This document shows positions 1 through 6,506 of a stretch of 22,387 nucleotides of DNA, piece by piece. The notes under the pieces are model-generated. The model did not search any database. It was not told the DNA's origin and saw only the letters and a program-made list of their open reading frames with translations. How positions within the stretch are numbered: position 1 is the stretch's first letter; every line of letters starts with the position of its first letter. The stretch covers positions 1-22,387 of the IMG/VR virus record IMGVR_UViG_3300021520_000011; one strand, given 5' to 3'. Source of the DNA: a virus. Position numbers and translations under genes: made by a program.

Positions 1-297
1 CAATTTATTGAACCCGTGTATTATGCGTGGTTACGGAAACGCACGGCGCAAACTATAGAAAAATTAAAAACAGCACAAAACGGCGAAAAAACTATAGAAT
101 CATTAAAAGCCCGTTTTAATGATATTCATAAATGGACTATGGCGAATGTACCCGAAAAGTATTTAATTGAAGCCGTTAAAAAAATGTCAGATACCGATAT
201 AAAAAATTACGAATTACCGGGGACAGGCGAGGGCGACAAAGTAGAATTATTAGCGTGGGCGTTTAGTGTATCGCCCGACCCGTTCCACGACCAGTAA
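1..297 (+). CDS. C-terminal part of an unidentified phage protein
   Basis: The reading frame is open from the first base of the window to a TAA at 295-297, so the true start almost certainly lies upstream. A GTG at 16 is the first possible start inside the window but has no visible ribosome-binding site. About 98 residues are visible. They are charged and probably helical, with many Lys and Glu in the first half, and end in a short acidic/aromatic tail (LLAWAFSVSPDPFHDQ). I see no catalytic motif or membrane segment and do not recognise the family. It lies just before the packaging module, where phages often carry the last gene of the replication or regulatory block, but that is only positional. 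It is followed directly by a promoter-like element and a long hairpin, so it probably ends a transcription unit. Confidence 0.6.
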   Translation, partial: QFIEPVYYAWLRKRTAQTIEKLKTAQNGEKTIESLKARFNDIHKWTMANVPEKYLIEAVKKMSDTDIKNYELPGTGEGDKVELLAWAFSVSPDPFHDQ

Positions 298-301
298 AAA
301 G

Positions 302-310
302 TGATATAAT
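302..310 (+). promoter_or_regulatory. Putative extended -10 promoter for the packaging genes
   Basis: TGA followed by TATAAT at 305-310 is a perfect extended -10 element in the gap before the metallopeptidase/terminase operon. No good -35 hexamer is present at the usual distance, which extended -10 promoters tolerate. Transcription would start near 317, inside the left arm of the hairpin at 308-363. A 16-base match (TGATATAATAACGGCA) recurs at 17577-17592. This is inferred from sequence only. Confidence 0.45.
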
Positions 311-366
311 AACGGCATGAAATATATAGTATTCACAAATAATATATAATTCATGTCGTTATTTTT
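308..366 (+). terminator. Long hairpin followed by a T run, terminator or leader structure
   Basis: Bases 308-321 pair with 350-363 over 14 positions with one G-T wobble. After one mismatch, 323-328 pair with 343-348. The loop is about 14 bases. The right arm runs into TTTTT at 362-366, so the structure can act as an intrinsic terminator for the upstream gene. Because the extended -10 element at 302-310 touches the left arm, it could instead form part of the leader of the downstream mRNA. The stem is A/T-rich and weaker than the other terminators here. Confidence 0.5.
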
Positions 367-378
367 AAAGGTGAAATT

Positions 379-786
379 ATGACAACTTGGCAAATTGCAG
401 ATGATTTAAAACAGTTAGCGCGGGCAGTCATTAACGCACGCGATGAAGTAGCACACATTAACCCCGATGATGTTTTATTTTTAAGGCAGTATGAGGATAT
501 AGGCGGCAAAGCATTAGCCCGCTGCTTTTCTACAGTCGGACACCCAATAGGATACTTTGAACGCAGGAAATTTATTATTGTTTTTTACGCGTTACGTACC
601 GATGATTTAACCCCGCAGCAGTCAGCACTATTAATACTGCATGAATTGTTACATATACCGGCAATTGGCGACAAATTAATAGATCACGATATTAAAGATT
701 TTTGCAGGGTTTTAGCCGCTGCCGATTACGATTATGGCTGGGCAGAACCGGGCGCGAATGTACCAGATATTTTAAAAGGTGAATAA
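379..786 (+). CDS. Putative phage metallopeptidase (HExxH), upstream of terminase
   Basis: A 135-aa protein with an HELLH zinc-binding motif at residues 88-92, followed by a glycine and a third candidate ligand in LIDHDIKDF (His103). This arrangement is that of the 'putative phage metallopeptidase' family often found next to phage packaging genes; its role is not established. The start ATG at 379 has AAAGGTG about six bases upstream. The stop overlaps the ATG of the small terminase gene (TAATG), so the two are translationally coupled. The N-terminal half is probably helical and there is no signal peptide, so it should act in the cytoplasm. A second HExxH protein of a different family (SprT-like) is encoded at 4506-5090. 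Family assignment is by motif and context; whether it cleaves any protein is unknown. Confidence 0.75.
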   Translation: MTTWQIADDLKQLARAVINARDEVAHINPDDVLFLRQYEDIGGKALARCFSTVGHPIGYFERRKFIIVFYALRTDDLTPQQSALLILHELLHIPAIGDKLIDHDIKDFCRVLAAADYDYGWAEPGANVPDILKGE

Positions 787-1247
787 TGGGCAGAAAACCG
801 ACAATTAAAAAAGGCTTGACTATATTAGAAAAACGGCTTCTGGAATATCTATTGGAACCAGAAAACCGTTTTAAATCTATAGTGAAAATGTGCGAAGAAT
901 TAAACATTGACAGGAAAGCGTATTACAAGGCTTTTCACAATGAAATATTCTTGAAGCAGTACAAACAGGAAAGCTATAATATAACTAAACAAGCAGTCGC
1001 CCCCGTAATAAACGCCTGCGTAAAACAAGCAAAGGCGGGTTCATTTAAACACGCGGAATTACTATTAAAAATGTCGGGCATGATAGAGGATACACGCGCC
1101 CCGGGCAGTAATAACGACGAAGCAACAAAAGCCCGGGCGGTATCGGTAAACGTTTTTGTGGACGCATTGAAGGGCGCGGCTGCAGAAGTGTGGAAAGCCC
1201 CGATAATAGACGGCAAGCCCGCAAAGGAATGCGACAATGGCGATTAA
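786..1247 (+). CDS. terS: Terminase small subunit (DNA-recognition component)
   Basis: A 153-aa protein immediately before the large terminase. The N-terminal part has a helix-turn-helix-like segment (about residues 25-55, including MCEELNIDRKAYYKAF). It is followed by helical segments ending in the pattern KAGSFKHAELLLKMSGMIED, which is familiar from phBC6A51-type small terminase subunits. Such subunits form rings that bind the phage packaging site and stimulate the large subunit. The start ATG at 786 overlaps the stop of the preceding gene, and the end overlaps the large subunit start by 11 bases. The C-terminal 40 residues are hydrophilic and probably contact the large subunit. Function is inferred from position and the helix-turn-helix/C-terminal pattern. 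Confidence 0.8.
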   Translation: MGRKPTIKKGLTILEKRLLEYLLEPENRFKSIVKMCEELNIDRKAYYKAFHNEIFLKQYKQESYNITKQAVAPVINACVKQAKAGSFKHAELLLKMSGMIEDTRAPGSNNDEATKARAVSVNVFVDALKGAAAEVWKAPIIDGKPAKECDNGD

Positions 1248-2682
1248 ACCGAACGGGGTGGCGCGGTTCAATATGCAACCCTTTAGCCCGCAGCAAACGC
1301 GGGTATTAACGTGGTGGCTGCCCGAAAGCCCGTATAATGATTATGATATGGTAATTGCCGATGGCAGCATACGCAGCGGAAAAACTATAGCCTTTATATC
1401 CTCATTCGTACTTTGGGCAACGTCGCAATTTAAGGGGCAAAATTTCATATTAGCCGGAAAGTCAATGGGGGCATTGAAACGAAACGTAATATCTAATATG
1501 CAGCAGATTTTCGCATTTTATAACATACCGTATACATACAACCGAAGCGAGAATTTTATACTTTGCGGGGAAGGCGACTATCCGAATACCTTTTATTTAT
1601 TCGGGGCAGATAATGAAGCAAGTCAGGACTATTTACAGGGGTTAACTGCTGCCGGCGCATACCTTGACGAAGCAGCATTATGCCACGACGACTTCCGCGA
1701 ACAAGCGATAGGACGCTGCAGCCATGAGAAGGCGAAAATTTGGTTAAATTGCAACCCGGAAACACCCTACCACCCGATTAAAACCGACTATATAGACAAG
1801 GCAGAAGAAAAGAAAATTTTACACCTGTTTTTTACGCTTGATGATAATCTAACATTAGCCGAACGCACAAAGGAACGATACAGGCGACTATATACCGGGT
1901 TATGGTATAAACGTATGATTTTGGGACTTTGGGTGGCTGCAGAAGGCGCAATATACGACCAATGGGACGAGGGCAGGCACTTAATAAATGATGAAACGCT
2001 GCCCCGGAATGAGTACGGCGAATTGGCATACACTAATTACTATTTTGGCGCAGATTATGCGACCGGAAACCCGACGGCTATATACTTGCTGGGGCGATAC
2101 CCGAATGGACAGGGCGGCAGCGCGGCGTGGCACGTTCTGCACGAATATTATTATGACAGTCGCAAAGCAATGCGACAGAAAACCGACAAAGAATATACCG
2201 ACGATTTTAAAAGCTGCATTCAAACATGGTTTAATCAATTGCGAGGGCTGCAGCCTGCAAATATGCGACAGGTTTGGAAACCCCGGGTTATAGGGGCATT
2301 TATTGACCCTTCCGCTGCGTCGTTTCGTATAGCTATTGAAAAAGAAGGTTTTATACCCGTTGTGCCGGCGGTTAACGATGTCATAGACGGCATACGGACA
2401 GTCAGCAGCCTTTTGTCAGAAGGGAATTTAAAAGTCCATGAACGCTGCATGAATTTGCGGGTAGAATTTCCGGGATATGCTTGGGACGTAAAATGGGCAA
2501 AGAAATGTGGCGAGGATAAACCTATTAAAGAAGCCGACCACGGAATGGACGCGATACGATACCCAATACACACAGTTTTACAGCCCCGAGACACGGACGG
2601 CAGCGCGATAATACCTTACGACAATATAAACGAGCAATATTTTAAACTGAACGTAGGGGAACGCCCGGGGTGGGCAGAATAG
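1237..2682 (+). CDS. terL: Terminase large subunit, PBSX family (packaging ATPase/nuclease)
   Basis: A 481-aa packaging motor. Walker A is GSIRSGKT at residues 43-50; Walker B with the catalytic carboxylate is AYLDEAA near residues 141-147; the coupling motif is NCNPETPYHP near 171-180. The C-terminal RNase H-like nuclease shows an acidic residue in GADYATG (Asp273), another in AFIDPSAAS (Asp357), and a closing EADHGMDAIRY with Asp434 and Asp438, as expected for the metal-binding cluster. The length is typical of PBSX/SPP1-type large subunits. It drives DNA into the prohead through the portal and cuts the concatemer. Its ATG lies inside the end of the small subunit gene. All key motifs look intact, so the protein should be functional. 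Confidence 0.95.
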   Translation: MAIKPNGVARFNMQPFSPQQTRVLTWWLPESPYNDYDMVIADGSIRSGKTIAFISSFVLWATSQFKGQNFILAGKSMGALKRNVISNMQQIFAFYNIPYTYNRSENFILCGEGDYPNTFYLFGADNEASQDYLQGLTAAGAYLDEAALCHDDFREQAIGRCSHEKAKIWLNCNPETPYHPIKTDYIDKAEEKKILHLFFTLDDNLTLAERTKERYRRLYTGLWYKRMILGLWVAAEGAIYDQWDEGRHLINDETLPRNEYGELAYTNYYFGADYATGNPTAIYLLGRYPNGQGGSAAWHVLHEYYYDSRKAMRQKTDKEYTDDFKSCIQTWFNQLRGLQPANMRQVWKPRVIGAFIDPSAASFRIAIEKEGFIPVVPAVNDVIDGIRTVSSLLSEGNLKVHERCMNLRVEFPGYAWDVKWAKKCGEDKPIKEADHGMDAIRYPIHTVLQPRDTDGSAIIPYDNINEQYFKLNVGERPGWAE

Positions 2683-2718
2683 AAAAGCAATATAAAATAT
2701 GCTATAATTCACAGCATA
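2680..2718 (+). promoter_or_regulatory. Putative promoter with overlapping hairpin before the portal gene
   Basis: The 49-base gap between the terminase and portal genes holds TGC-TATAAT (-10 at 2703-2708), with TAGAAA at 2680-2685 placed 17 bases upstream as a weak -35. The same TAGAAA-N17-TATAAT pair occurs before the giant minor capsid gene (6472-6500). The -10 sits in the loop of a small hairpin, TATGCT (2698-2703) with AGCATA (2713-2718). It could add transcription of the portal gene. No terminator separates it from terminase, so readthrough is also expected. Confidence 0.4.
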
Positions 2719-2731
2719 AAAGGGGGCGATA

Positions 2732-4309
2732 ATGTCAACAGTTAAATGGGAACCAACACACACAGAAGAAAAGCGGCGGCACGATTTTTTAAGGGCGGTT
2801 TTTCTTGGTCAACATAGATGTTTATTAACAAACAAAGCCGGGGAACGTGTCGAGGGCTTAATGCACGTACCAACCGACGTGAACTGGCTGGGGGAACGAT
2901 ACACCCGGAAATTTAGCGCGTTTGTTATGCCTTTTATGCCGTCAGTAAAAACGGCTGCAGCAGGTGAACAAACCCGCATTGATTTGGCAGTACAGAAATT
3001 GCGCCTTGATACACTTGTGACAAGTTTACCCAATATTGTTTCATACGCCGGCGTGGCGTCAATTAAGATGTATTTTTCAAAGGCTGCAGCAGCCCCGCAA
3101 GTAAAGATTTGGGGCGTAGAAGAGGGCGAATTTGCATACTGGGAATATTTGCCCGGCGACGCGTCAGACCCCGTGGCAGTACAGTTTTGGAAAACAGAAA
3201 ACAAAAAGGACGCAGCAACCGGCGACAATTTACTATTCCGGGTTTGTGAACGATACGAAAAAGGGCTGGCGAACGATATAGTAATACGTTTAAACGACGA
3301 ATTACTAAAACCGACAACCCCGGGCAACAGGAAAGCCGAAATACTGCAGCAGATAGAAACAATAAAACAGAAAGCAACCCCGGGCGATTTTATTGTATTT
3401 GTGACAGTAGACGCCTTCGCCTTAAACAAAATGGGGAACCTGCAGGATACCGGTGGGCAGGTTCCTATATTTACAGTATACGGCGACAGCGTGCCGGCTT
3501 GCGATGTTTGGATATTAAATTACCTTCCCGCGTACAGGCTGCAGAATGTGGACGCAGCAGGAAAGAATCGGGGCGAAAGTGATTATACAATAAGCCTTTT
3601 ATATATGCAGGCAGAATTAAACGAATTGACGGCAGGCAGGCGCGGAACCATTAATTTTGTTGGGTTCCCCCACGCGGCGATACCGGACAGATTCGTGGAC
3701 AAGGCAAGCGGAAAGCTGCGACGCGAACAAATGCAAGTGGAAATTGATTACGGCAACAGTCAAATACCGGTTACAATAACGGACTGGGACGGCAATTTGG
3801 ATTTGTCAGCAGAAAATATTAAAATATTAAACGAAAGATTTTACGCATTAACCCCGATAACCCCCAGCCTTGAAGGGCAGGACGGCGCAAACACAAGCGG
3901 GGAAGCGCGGAAGCTGGCACTATATCCGGCAGAAGTCGCAATAAATCAGAAGCGGCAACCCTATAAAGATTTTTTCGAGTGGGTAATAAACTGCTGCAGG
4001 GCAATGGATAAATACTTTAATGCAGGCAGTAACGGCTTGGGCGAACCCCCGACAGATTCAAGCGCGGGCGTAATGATTACCACGGATTTTCCCCCGGGCA
4101 TTCCCCCGGCACTTGAAACAGTAATTGCAAACGTTTCGACAATGAAGCGCGATGGAATGATAAGCGACGAACAATATTTACGGGACGTTCGCACGGATTG
4201 GAACGAAGAACAAATACAAAATGAATTAACAAGGATAAAAGAAAAACAAGCCGAAGAACAAGCGACGCAATTACAGCAATTTGGGGCTGGGACGTTTCCT
4301 GCAGCGTAA
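2732..4309 (+). CDS. Portal protein (SPP1 gp6-like)
   Basis: A 525-aa protein directly after the large terminase. Position, length and overall composition fit the portal, the dodecameric ring at one capsid vertex through which DNA enters and leaves. The central part contains an extended beta-rich wing region. The region around residues 340-440 carries the long helices expected of stem and crown, including the conserved-looking segment EGQDGANTSGEARKLALYPA. The C-terminal section (GMISDEQYLRDVRTDWNEEQ and a charged helix) is typical of gp6-type portals. The start has a strong GGGGGCG ribosome-binding site just upstream. The gene ends at a strong terminator, unusual because the minor capsid gene normally follows at once. 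Here a leftward gene cassette of about 2 kb is inserted between them. Confidence 0.88.
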   Translation: MSTVKWEPTHTEEKRRHDFLRAVFLGQHRCLLTNKAGERVEGLMHVPTDVNWLGERYTRKFSAFVMPFMPSVKTAAAGEQTRIDLAVQKLRLDTLVTSLPNIVSYAGVASIKMYFSKAAAAPQVKIWGVEEGEFAYWEYLPGDASDPVAVQFWKTENKKDAATGDNLLFRVCERYEKGLANDIVIRLNDELLKPTTPGNRKAEILQQIETIKQKATPGDFIVFVTVDAFALNKMGNLQDTGGQVPIFTVYGDSVPACDVWILNYLPAYRLQNVDAAGKNRGESDYTISLLYMQAELNELTAGRRGTINFVGFPHAAIPDRFVDKASGKLRREQMQVEIDYGNSQIPVTITDWDGNLDLSAENIKILNERFYALTPITPSLEGQDGANTSGEARKLALYPAEVAINQKRQPYKDFFEWVINCCRAMDKYFNAGSNGLGEPPTDSSAGVMITTDFPPGIPPALETVIANVSTMKRDGMISDEQYLRDVRTDWNEEQIQNELTRIKEKQAEEQATQLQQFGAGTFPAA

Positions 4310-4315
4310 AAAGTG

Positions 4316-4350
4316 AAGCCCCGGGGTAATTATACCACCGGGGCTTTTTT
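4316..4350 (+). terminator. Strong intrinsic terminator after the portal gene
   Basis: AAGCCCCGG at 4316-4324 pairs with CCGGGGCTT at 4338-4346. The stem is extended by GGTA/TACC with a one-base bulge, and TTTTTT runs at 4345-4350. It stops rightward transcription of the terminase-portal unit. Read leftward, the same stem is preceded by A residues and followed by CACTTTTT, so it may also end the opposite-strand cassette. Confidence 0.9.
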
Positions 4351-4377
4351 CGTTACTCTTCGCGCCTTTCTGCGTAA

Positions 4378-4503
4378 TTATGAAAACAATTTTCGCACTG
4401 ATTTAAACCCGTTTCGCCTTTTTGTAGTAATATTCTCCGGGTCGATATTTAACCGACCCGCGAGAGAATTATTATTTGTATTGTATCTTTTTTCGTTACT
4501 CAT
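4378..4503 (-). CDS. Small basic protein, 41 aa, unknown
   Basis: A short leftward ORF begins with ATG at 4503-4501 and ends with TAA at 4380-4378. The SD-like GAAGGA lies in the last codons of the SprT-like gene just upstream, with a spacing of about five bases, so it should be translated as the last gene of the cassette. The product starts MSNEKRYNTNNN and has a basic C-terminal half (TTKRRNGFKSVRKLF), which would suit nucleic-acid or partner binding. No family is recognised. A longer version starting at 4602 would overlap the SprT gene by almost 100 bases and is unlikely. The good ribosome-binding site and tight coupling are the main support. Confidence 0.5.
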   Translation of the reverse strand: MSNEKRYNTNNNSLAGRLNIDPENITTKRRNGFKSVRKLFS

Positions 4504-4505
4504 AA

Positions 4506-5090
4506 TTATCCTTCTTTGAACGCTTCGCCGCAGCAGCAAGTTGGTAAACCGACTTCCAGCCATTTCTTCGCAGCCCGCAAAGTATAACCGCATTCGGGGC
4601 AAACTATTTTCAGCATTCGCGTGGTATCTTTTTTTACGCCCGTTGTCATATTTTGCAGCGACGCGTGGGGATATTCGCCCAAAACTTCGGCTATTTCTTG
4701 CAAAGATTCTATTAACCTTTCGCCGGGTTCAGTGTGTGTCATTTTTCCGACAAGCCCGCAAGCCTTCGCCGCTTCTTTGAATTCGCCCTTGTGTTTGCAT
4801 TCGATACCCACGCTGGCGTGTATCAATTCATGCAGAAGCGTGGCGAGGACTTCGACAGGTTCCGACAGAATCGGGCTTATGAATATTTCATAATGCCCCG
4901 ACTTGCTGCATTCGGGCGACCAGCATTGACCGCCGGCAGGACTTGCGCCCGTTGCTTTTTTCGATGGGAAGCCGCAGGAAACGCGGAAGCCACCAGCCGG
5001 CAAATGAATGCCGGCGCGGGTTTTCAGTAAATCCGCTTCTATTTCAGCAGCGGCGGCAGTTAGCCATTTTTCGCGATTTTCGTAATTCAT
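4506..5090 (-). CDS. SprT-like zinc metalloprotein
   Basis: A 194-aa protein with HELIH at residues 87-91 and a third ligand candidate in ECKHKGEF (His100), the SprT/Spartan-type active-site arrangement. It ends in a zinc-ribbon-like segment with CPEC (residues 154-157) and a CCC cluster near 175-177, as in SprT family members. Cellular relatives cleave protein-DNA crosslinks, but phage versions are common and not characterised. The region between (THTEPGERLIESLQEIAEVLGEYP) is helical. The gene sits in a leftward cassette between portal and minor capsid genes. Its ATG at 5090 follows the preceding stop by one base, with AAGGCGG inside the preceding gene as likely ribosome-binding site. The active-site residues are intact, so it is probably active. 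Substrate unknown. Confidence 0.82.
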   Translation of the reverse strand: MNYENREKWLTAAAAEIEADLLKTRAGIHLPAGGFRVSCGFPSKKATGASPAGGQCWSPECSKSGHYEIFISPILSEPVEVLATLLHELIHASVGIECKHKGEFKEAAKACGLVGKMTHTEPGERLIESLQEIAEVLGEYPHASLQNMTTGVKKDTTRMLKIVCPECGYTLRAAKKWLEVGLPTCCCGEAFKEG

Positions 5091-5091
5091 T

Positions 5092-5298
5092 TTAATTACC
5101 GCCTTTTTCGTTTTTTATTTTTTCAAACCGGTTACGCGCCCCGCGTTCCGTTTTAAAATCGAATGTTTTAATATTACAGCGTGTTTCATTCCAAACCCCC
5201 ACGCGCCATGTTTTGCCGTCAGTAAGCAGCGAAACAATAAAGCGCGTTGTTTTGTTTACCTTATCAAGAATAAACAAGCGGGAAACATAATTAAACAT
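5092..5298 (-). CDS. Small conserved-looking phage protein, 68 aa, unknown
   Basis: The ATG at 5298 is preceded by GGGGG at five-base spacing and is preferred over an in-frame TTG four codons upstream at 5310, which has no ribosome-binding site. The 68-residue product (starting MFNYVSRLFILDK) is basic, with an aromatic middle (TWRVGVWNETRC) and a charged helical end (RGARNRFEKIKNEK). It has no membrane segment. I do not recognise a family. It is coupled to the following SprT-like gene (stop and start separated by one base), so the two are made together. A GCCCGG/CCGGGC stem-loop at 5312-5337 lies just upstream in its leader. Confidence 0.6.
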   Translation of the reverse strand: MFNYVSRLFILDKVNKTTRFIVSLLTDGKTWRVGVWNETRCNIKTFDFKTERGARNRFEKIKNEKGGN

Positions 5299-5311
5299 AT
5301 TGACCCCCAAT

Positions 5312-5337
5312 GCCCGGTATTGTATTCACCCCCGGGC
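5312..5337 (-). other. Stem-loop between two cassette genes
   Basis: GCCCGG at 5312-5317 pairs with CCGGGC at 5332-5337 around a 14-base loop, in the short gap between the DUF6011-like gene and the 68-aa gene. No T run follows on either strand, so it is not a simple terminator. It may affect mRNA stability or processing. Confidence 0.35.
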
Positions 5338-5355
5338 GGGCAGAACGATTTAAAA

Positions 5356-5880
5356 TTAAAAACCTACCTTTTCCCGGCACTTCGCCCCGATACCATACGC
5401 GATAGATTCGGGATTGGTTAAAGGGCTGCCGCAAATGCCGCATATTCCCAATTCTATTCCGAAACGTCGTAAGGCTGCTTCGGGATTCGCGGCGATTTTG
5501 TCAATTATGCAATTTTTCGCAGCCTTGCTATAAATCGGGGTTCGATTAAATCCCCCGGGCGCGCCTGTCAGTAAATCAACAAATATAACCCCTTCCCATT
5601 TTGTGCCGGGCTTCCCGTGATTCACTTGGTAAAAATCCGTTGTGTTATCATTGCCGGTTACTGCATACCGCCCGGCGGGTATCGTTTTTTCGGGCTGCGT
5701 GGCTGCAGGTGGCGCGGCTTGCTTCTTAACGGGTAATTTTAGCAGGGCTTCTATTTGCTTCGATACGTCGCCCCGGTTCGGGCTATTCGGCAGCACGGGG
5801 AAGCCTTCGGGAATTTCCTTTTGTGCGATTAAGGAATTCATAAATTCGACTTGTTTAATTGTTGGCGGTTCGTAAATCAT
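5356..5880 (-). CDS. DUF6011-like zinc-binding phage protein
   Basis: A 174-aa protein when started at the ATG at 5880, which has GGGGTG at good spacing. A longer frame back to 5955 would overlap the membrane protein gene and has no ribosome-binding site. The N-terminal segment (PTIKQVEFMNSLIAQ, then a short helix near residues 38-50) resembles the small module that often precedes this domain. After an Ala/Pro linker comes a beta-rich middle (IPAGRYAVTG, then KWEGVIFVDLLTG). The C-terminal CGIC (147-150) with a second cysteine in GIGAKC (168) is the pattern I associate with DUF6011, a domain seen in many phage proteins and of unknown role. It probably binds one zinc. It is part of the leftward cassette. 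Family call by motif; function unknown. Confidence 0.7.
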   Translation of the reverse strand: MIYEPPTIKQVEFMNSLIAQKEIPEGFPVLPNSPNRGDVSKQIEALLKLPVKKQAAPPAATQPEKTIPAGRYAVTGNDNTTDFYQVNHGKPGTKWEGVIFVDLLTGAPGGFNRTPIYSKAAKNCIIDKIAANPEAALRRFGIELGICGICGSPLTNPESIAYGIGAKCREKVGF

Positions 5881-5906
5881 AATACACCCCTTTTTTTTTA
5901 CTTGAT

Positions 5907-6089
5907 TTATTCTTTGACTAATAAAGAACGAATGCCGAAGCAGATAGCCGGGCAAACGATAATGGAAAAGCTATAGCCTGTATTGATATATTCAAAATAC
6001 CAGCAAACTATGGTAAACGCTGCCCCGACGAGGGCAAAAAGAAAATCTAAAATTTCATTAATGATTCTGTAAATAAGCGGCATTTTCAT
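5907..6089 (-). CDS. Small membrane protein with two transmembrane helices
   Basis: A 60-aa protein with two hydrophobic segments, about residues 13-34 (ILDFLFALVGAAFTIVCWYF) and 40-56 (YSFSIIVCPAICFGIRSLL), joined by a short polar turn. The start ATG at 6089 has AAAGG upstream at normal spacing; a second ATG two codons later is also possible. Short two-helix phage proteins include holins, but nothing else here suggests lysis: no endolysin is adjacent and the gene is in an opposite-strand accessory cassette. An inner-membrane exclusion or host-modulating role is equally possible. No family recognised. A strong GC hairpin (6103-6123) sits directly upstream in the leader. Confidence 0.6.
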   Translation of the reverse strand: MKMPLIYRIINEILDFLFALVGAAFTIVCWYFEYINTGYSFSIIVCPAICFGIRSLLVKE

Positions 6090-6102
6090 TTTGAAACCTT
6101 TA

Positions 6103-6132
6103 CCCCGGGGGGCTGCCCCGGGGATTTTTTTT
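6103..6132 (+). terminator. Intrinsic terminator, rightward, inside the leftward cassette
   Basis: CCCCGGGG at 6103-6110 pairs with CCCCGGGG at 6116-6123 around a five-base loop, followed by TTTTTTTT at 6125-6132. It reads as a strong terminator only in the rightward direction, although the surrounding genes are leftward. It may block residual rightward readthrough from the portal unit. On the leftward mRNA the same hairpin sits just before the ribosome-binding site of the membrane protein gene. Confidence 0.75.
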
Positions 6133-6135
6133 ATT

Positions 6136-6360
6136 TTAGTTATCCAGACCGCGATTAGCCATATAGCGGCGATAATTTGCTTTTTTTATTTCTGCCGGGG
6201 TTGGGTATTGCATTTCCGCAGCAACCAGATTTTTTTTGGCTATTTCGTATGCTGCGTCGGCTTTTAAAAAGTTTTCTTCGCTATTGCCACCCGCTGCAGG
6301 ATGCCAATTTTTAGCGGCTATTTTGTATGCCTTTTCTGCGTCAATTCTGATTTGATTCAT
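6136..6360 (-). CDS. Small Ala-rich protein, 74 aa, unknown; first gene of the cassette
   Basis: The ATG at 6360 has AAGGGGT at suitable spacing and lies about 28 bases after the predicted transcription start of a near-consensus leftward promoter, so this is the first gene of the cassette. The product contains two similar helical stretches, DAEKAYKIAAKNW and DAAYEIAKKNLVAAE, suggesting a small internal duplication or helical hairpin. No signal peptide, metal ligands or enzyme motif are visible. I do not recognise a family. Confidence 0.6.
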   Translation of the reverse strand: MNQIRIDAEKAYKIAAKNWHPAAGGNSEENFLKADAAYEIAKKNLVAAEMQYPTPAEIKKANYRRYMANRGLDN

Positions 6361-6394
6361 TTTATTTACCCCTTTGTTTTTTTATTCTGAAATC

Positions 6395-6423
6395 AGTATA
6401 CACCCGCCGGTTTGTACTGTCAA
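6395..6423 (-). promoter_or_regulatory. Near-consensus leftward promoter of the accessory cassette
   Basis: On the minus strand, TTGACA (complement of 6418-6423) is separated by 17 bases from TATACT (complement of 6395-6400), an almost perfect sigma70/sigmaA promoter. Transcription would begin near 6388. A sister promoter with matching flanks lies at 12129-12158. Confidence 0.85.
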
Positions 6424-6471
6424 TACGTTTAAACGGCTTTTTAAAAAATATTTTAAATTATTTTTTAAAGG

Positions 6472-6500
6472 TAGAAAAAATATATTTGATAATGTATAAT
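6472..6500 (+). promoter_or_regulatory. Putative rightward promoter of the giant minor capsid gene
   Basis: TAGAAA (6472-6477), a 17-base spacer and TATAAT (6495-6500) lie just before the ATG at 6507. The upstream 50 bases are extremely A/T-rich, as in an UP element. The predicted start point falls at or very near the ATG at 6507, so the mRNA could be leaderless. An AAAGGT at 6467-6472 would be a ribosome-binding site only for a non-ATG start further upstream. Confidence 0.5.
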
Positions 6501-6506
6501 GTCACC

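Noticed and set aside
2809-3429. Open frame of 206 codons on the minus strand opposite the portal gene
   Set aside because: Low-complexity Ser/Phe/Ala composition, no ribosome-binding site or promoter, and full overlap with a clear portal gene.
5881-5955. Longer start of the DUF6011-like protein at 5955
   Set aside because: It would overlap the membrane protein gene by about 50 bases and has no ribosome-binding site; the ATG at 5880 has GGGGTG.
5907-6089. Holin identity for the 60-aa membrane protein
   Set aside because: Two membrane helices alone are not enough; no endolysin or spanin is adjacent and the gene is in an opposite-strand accessory cassette.
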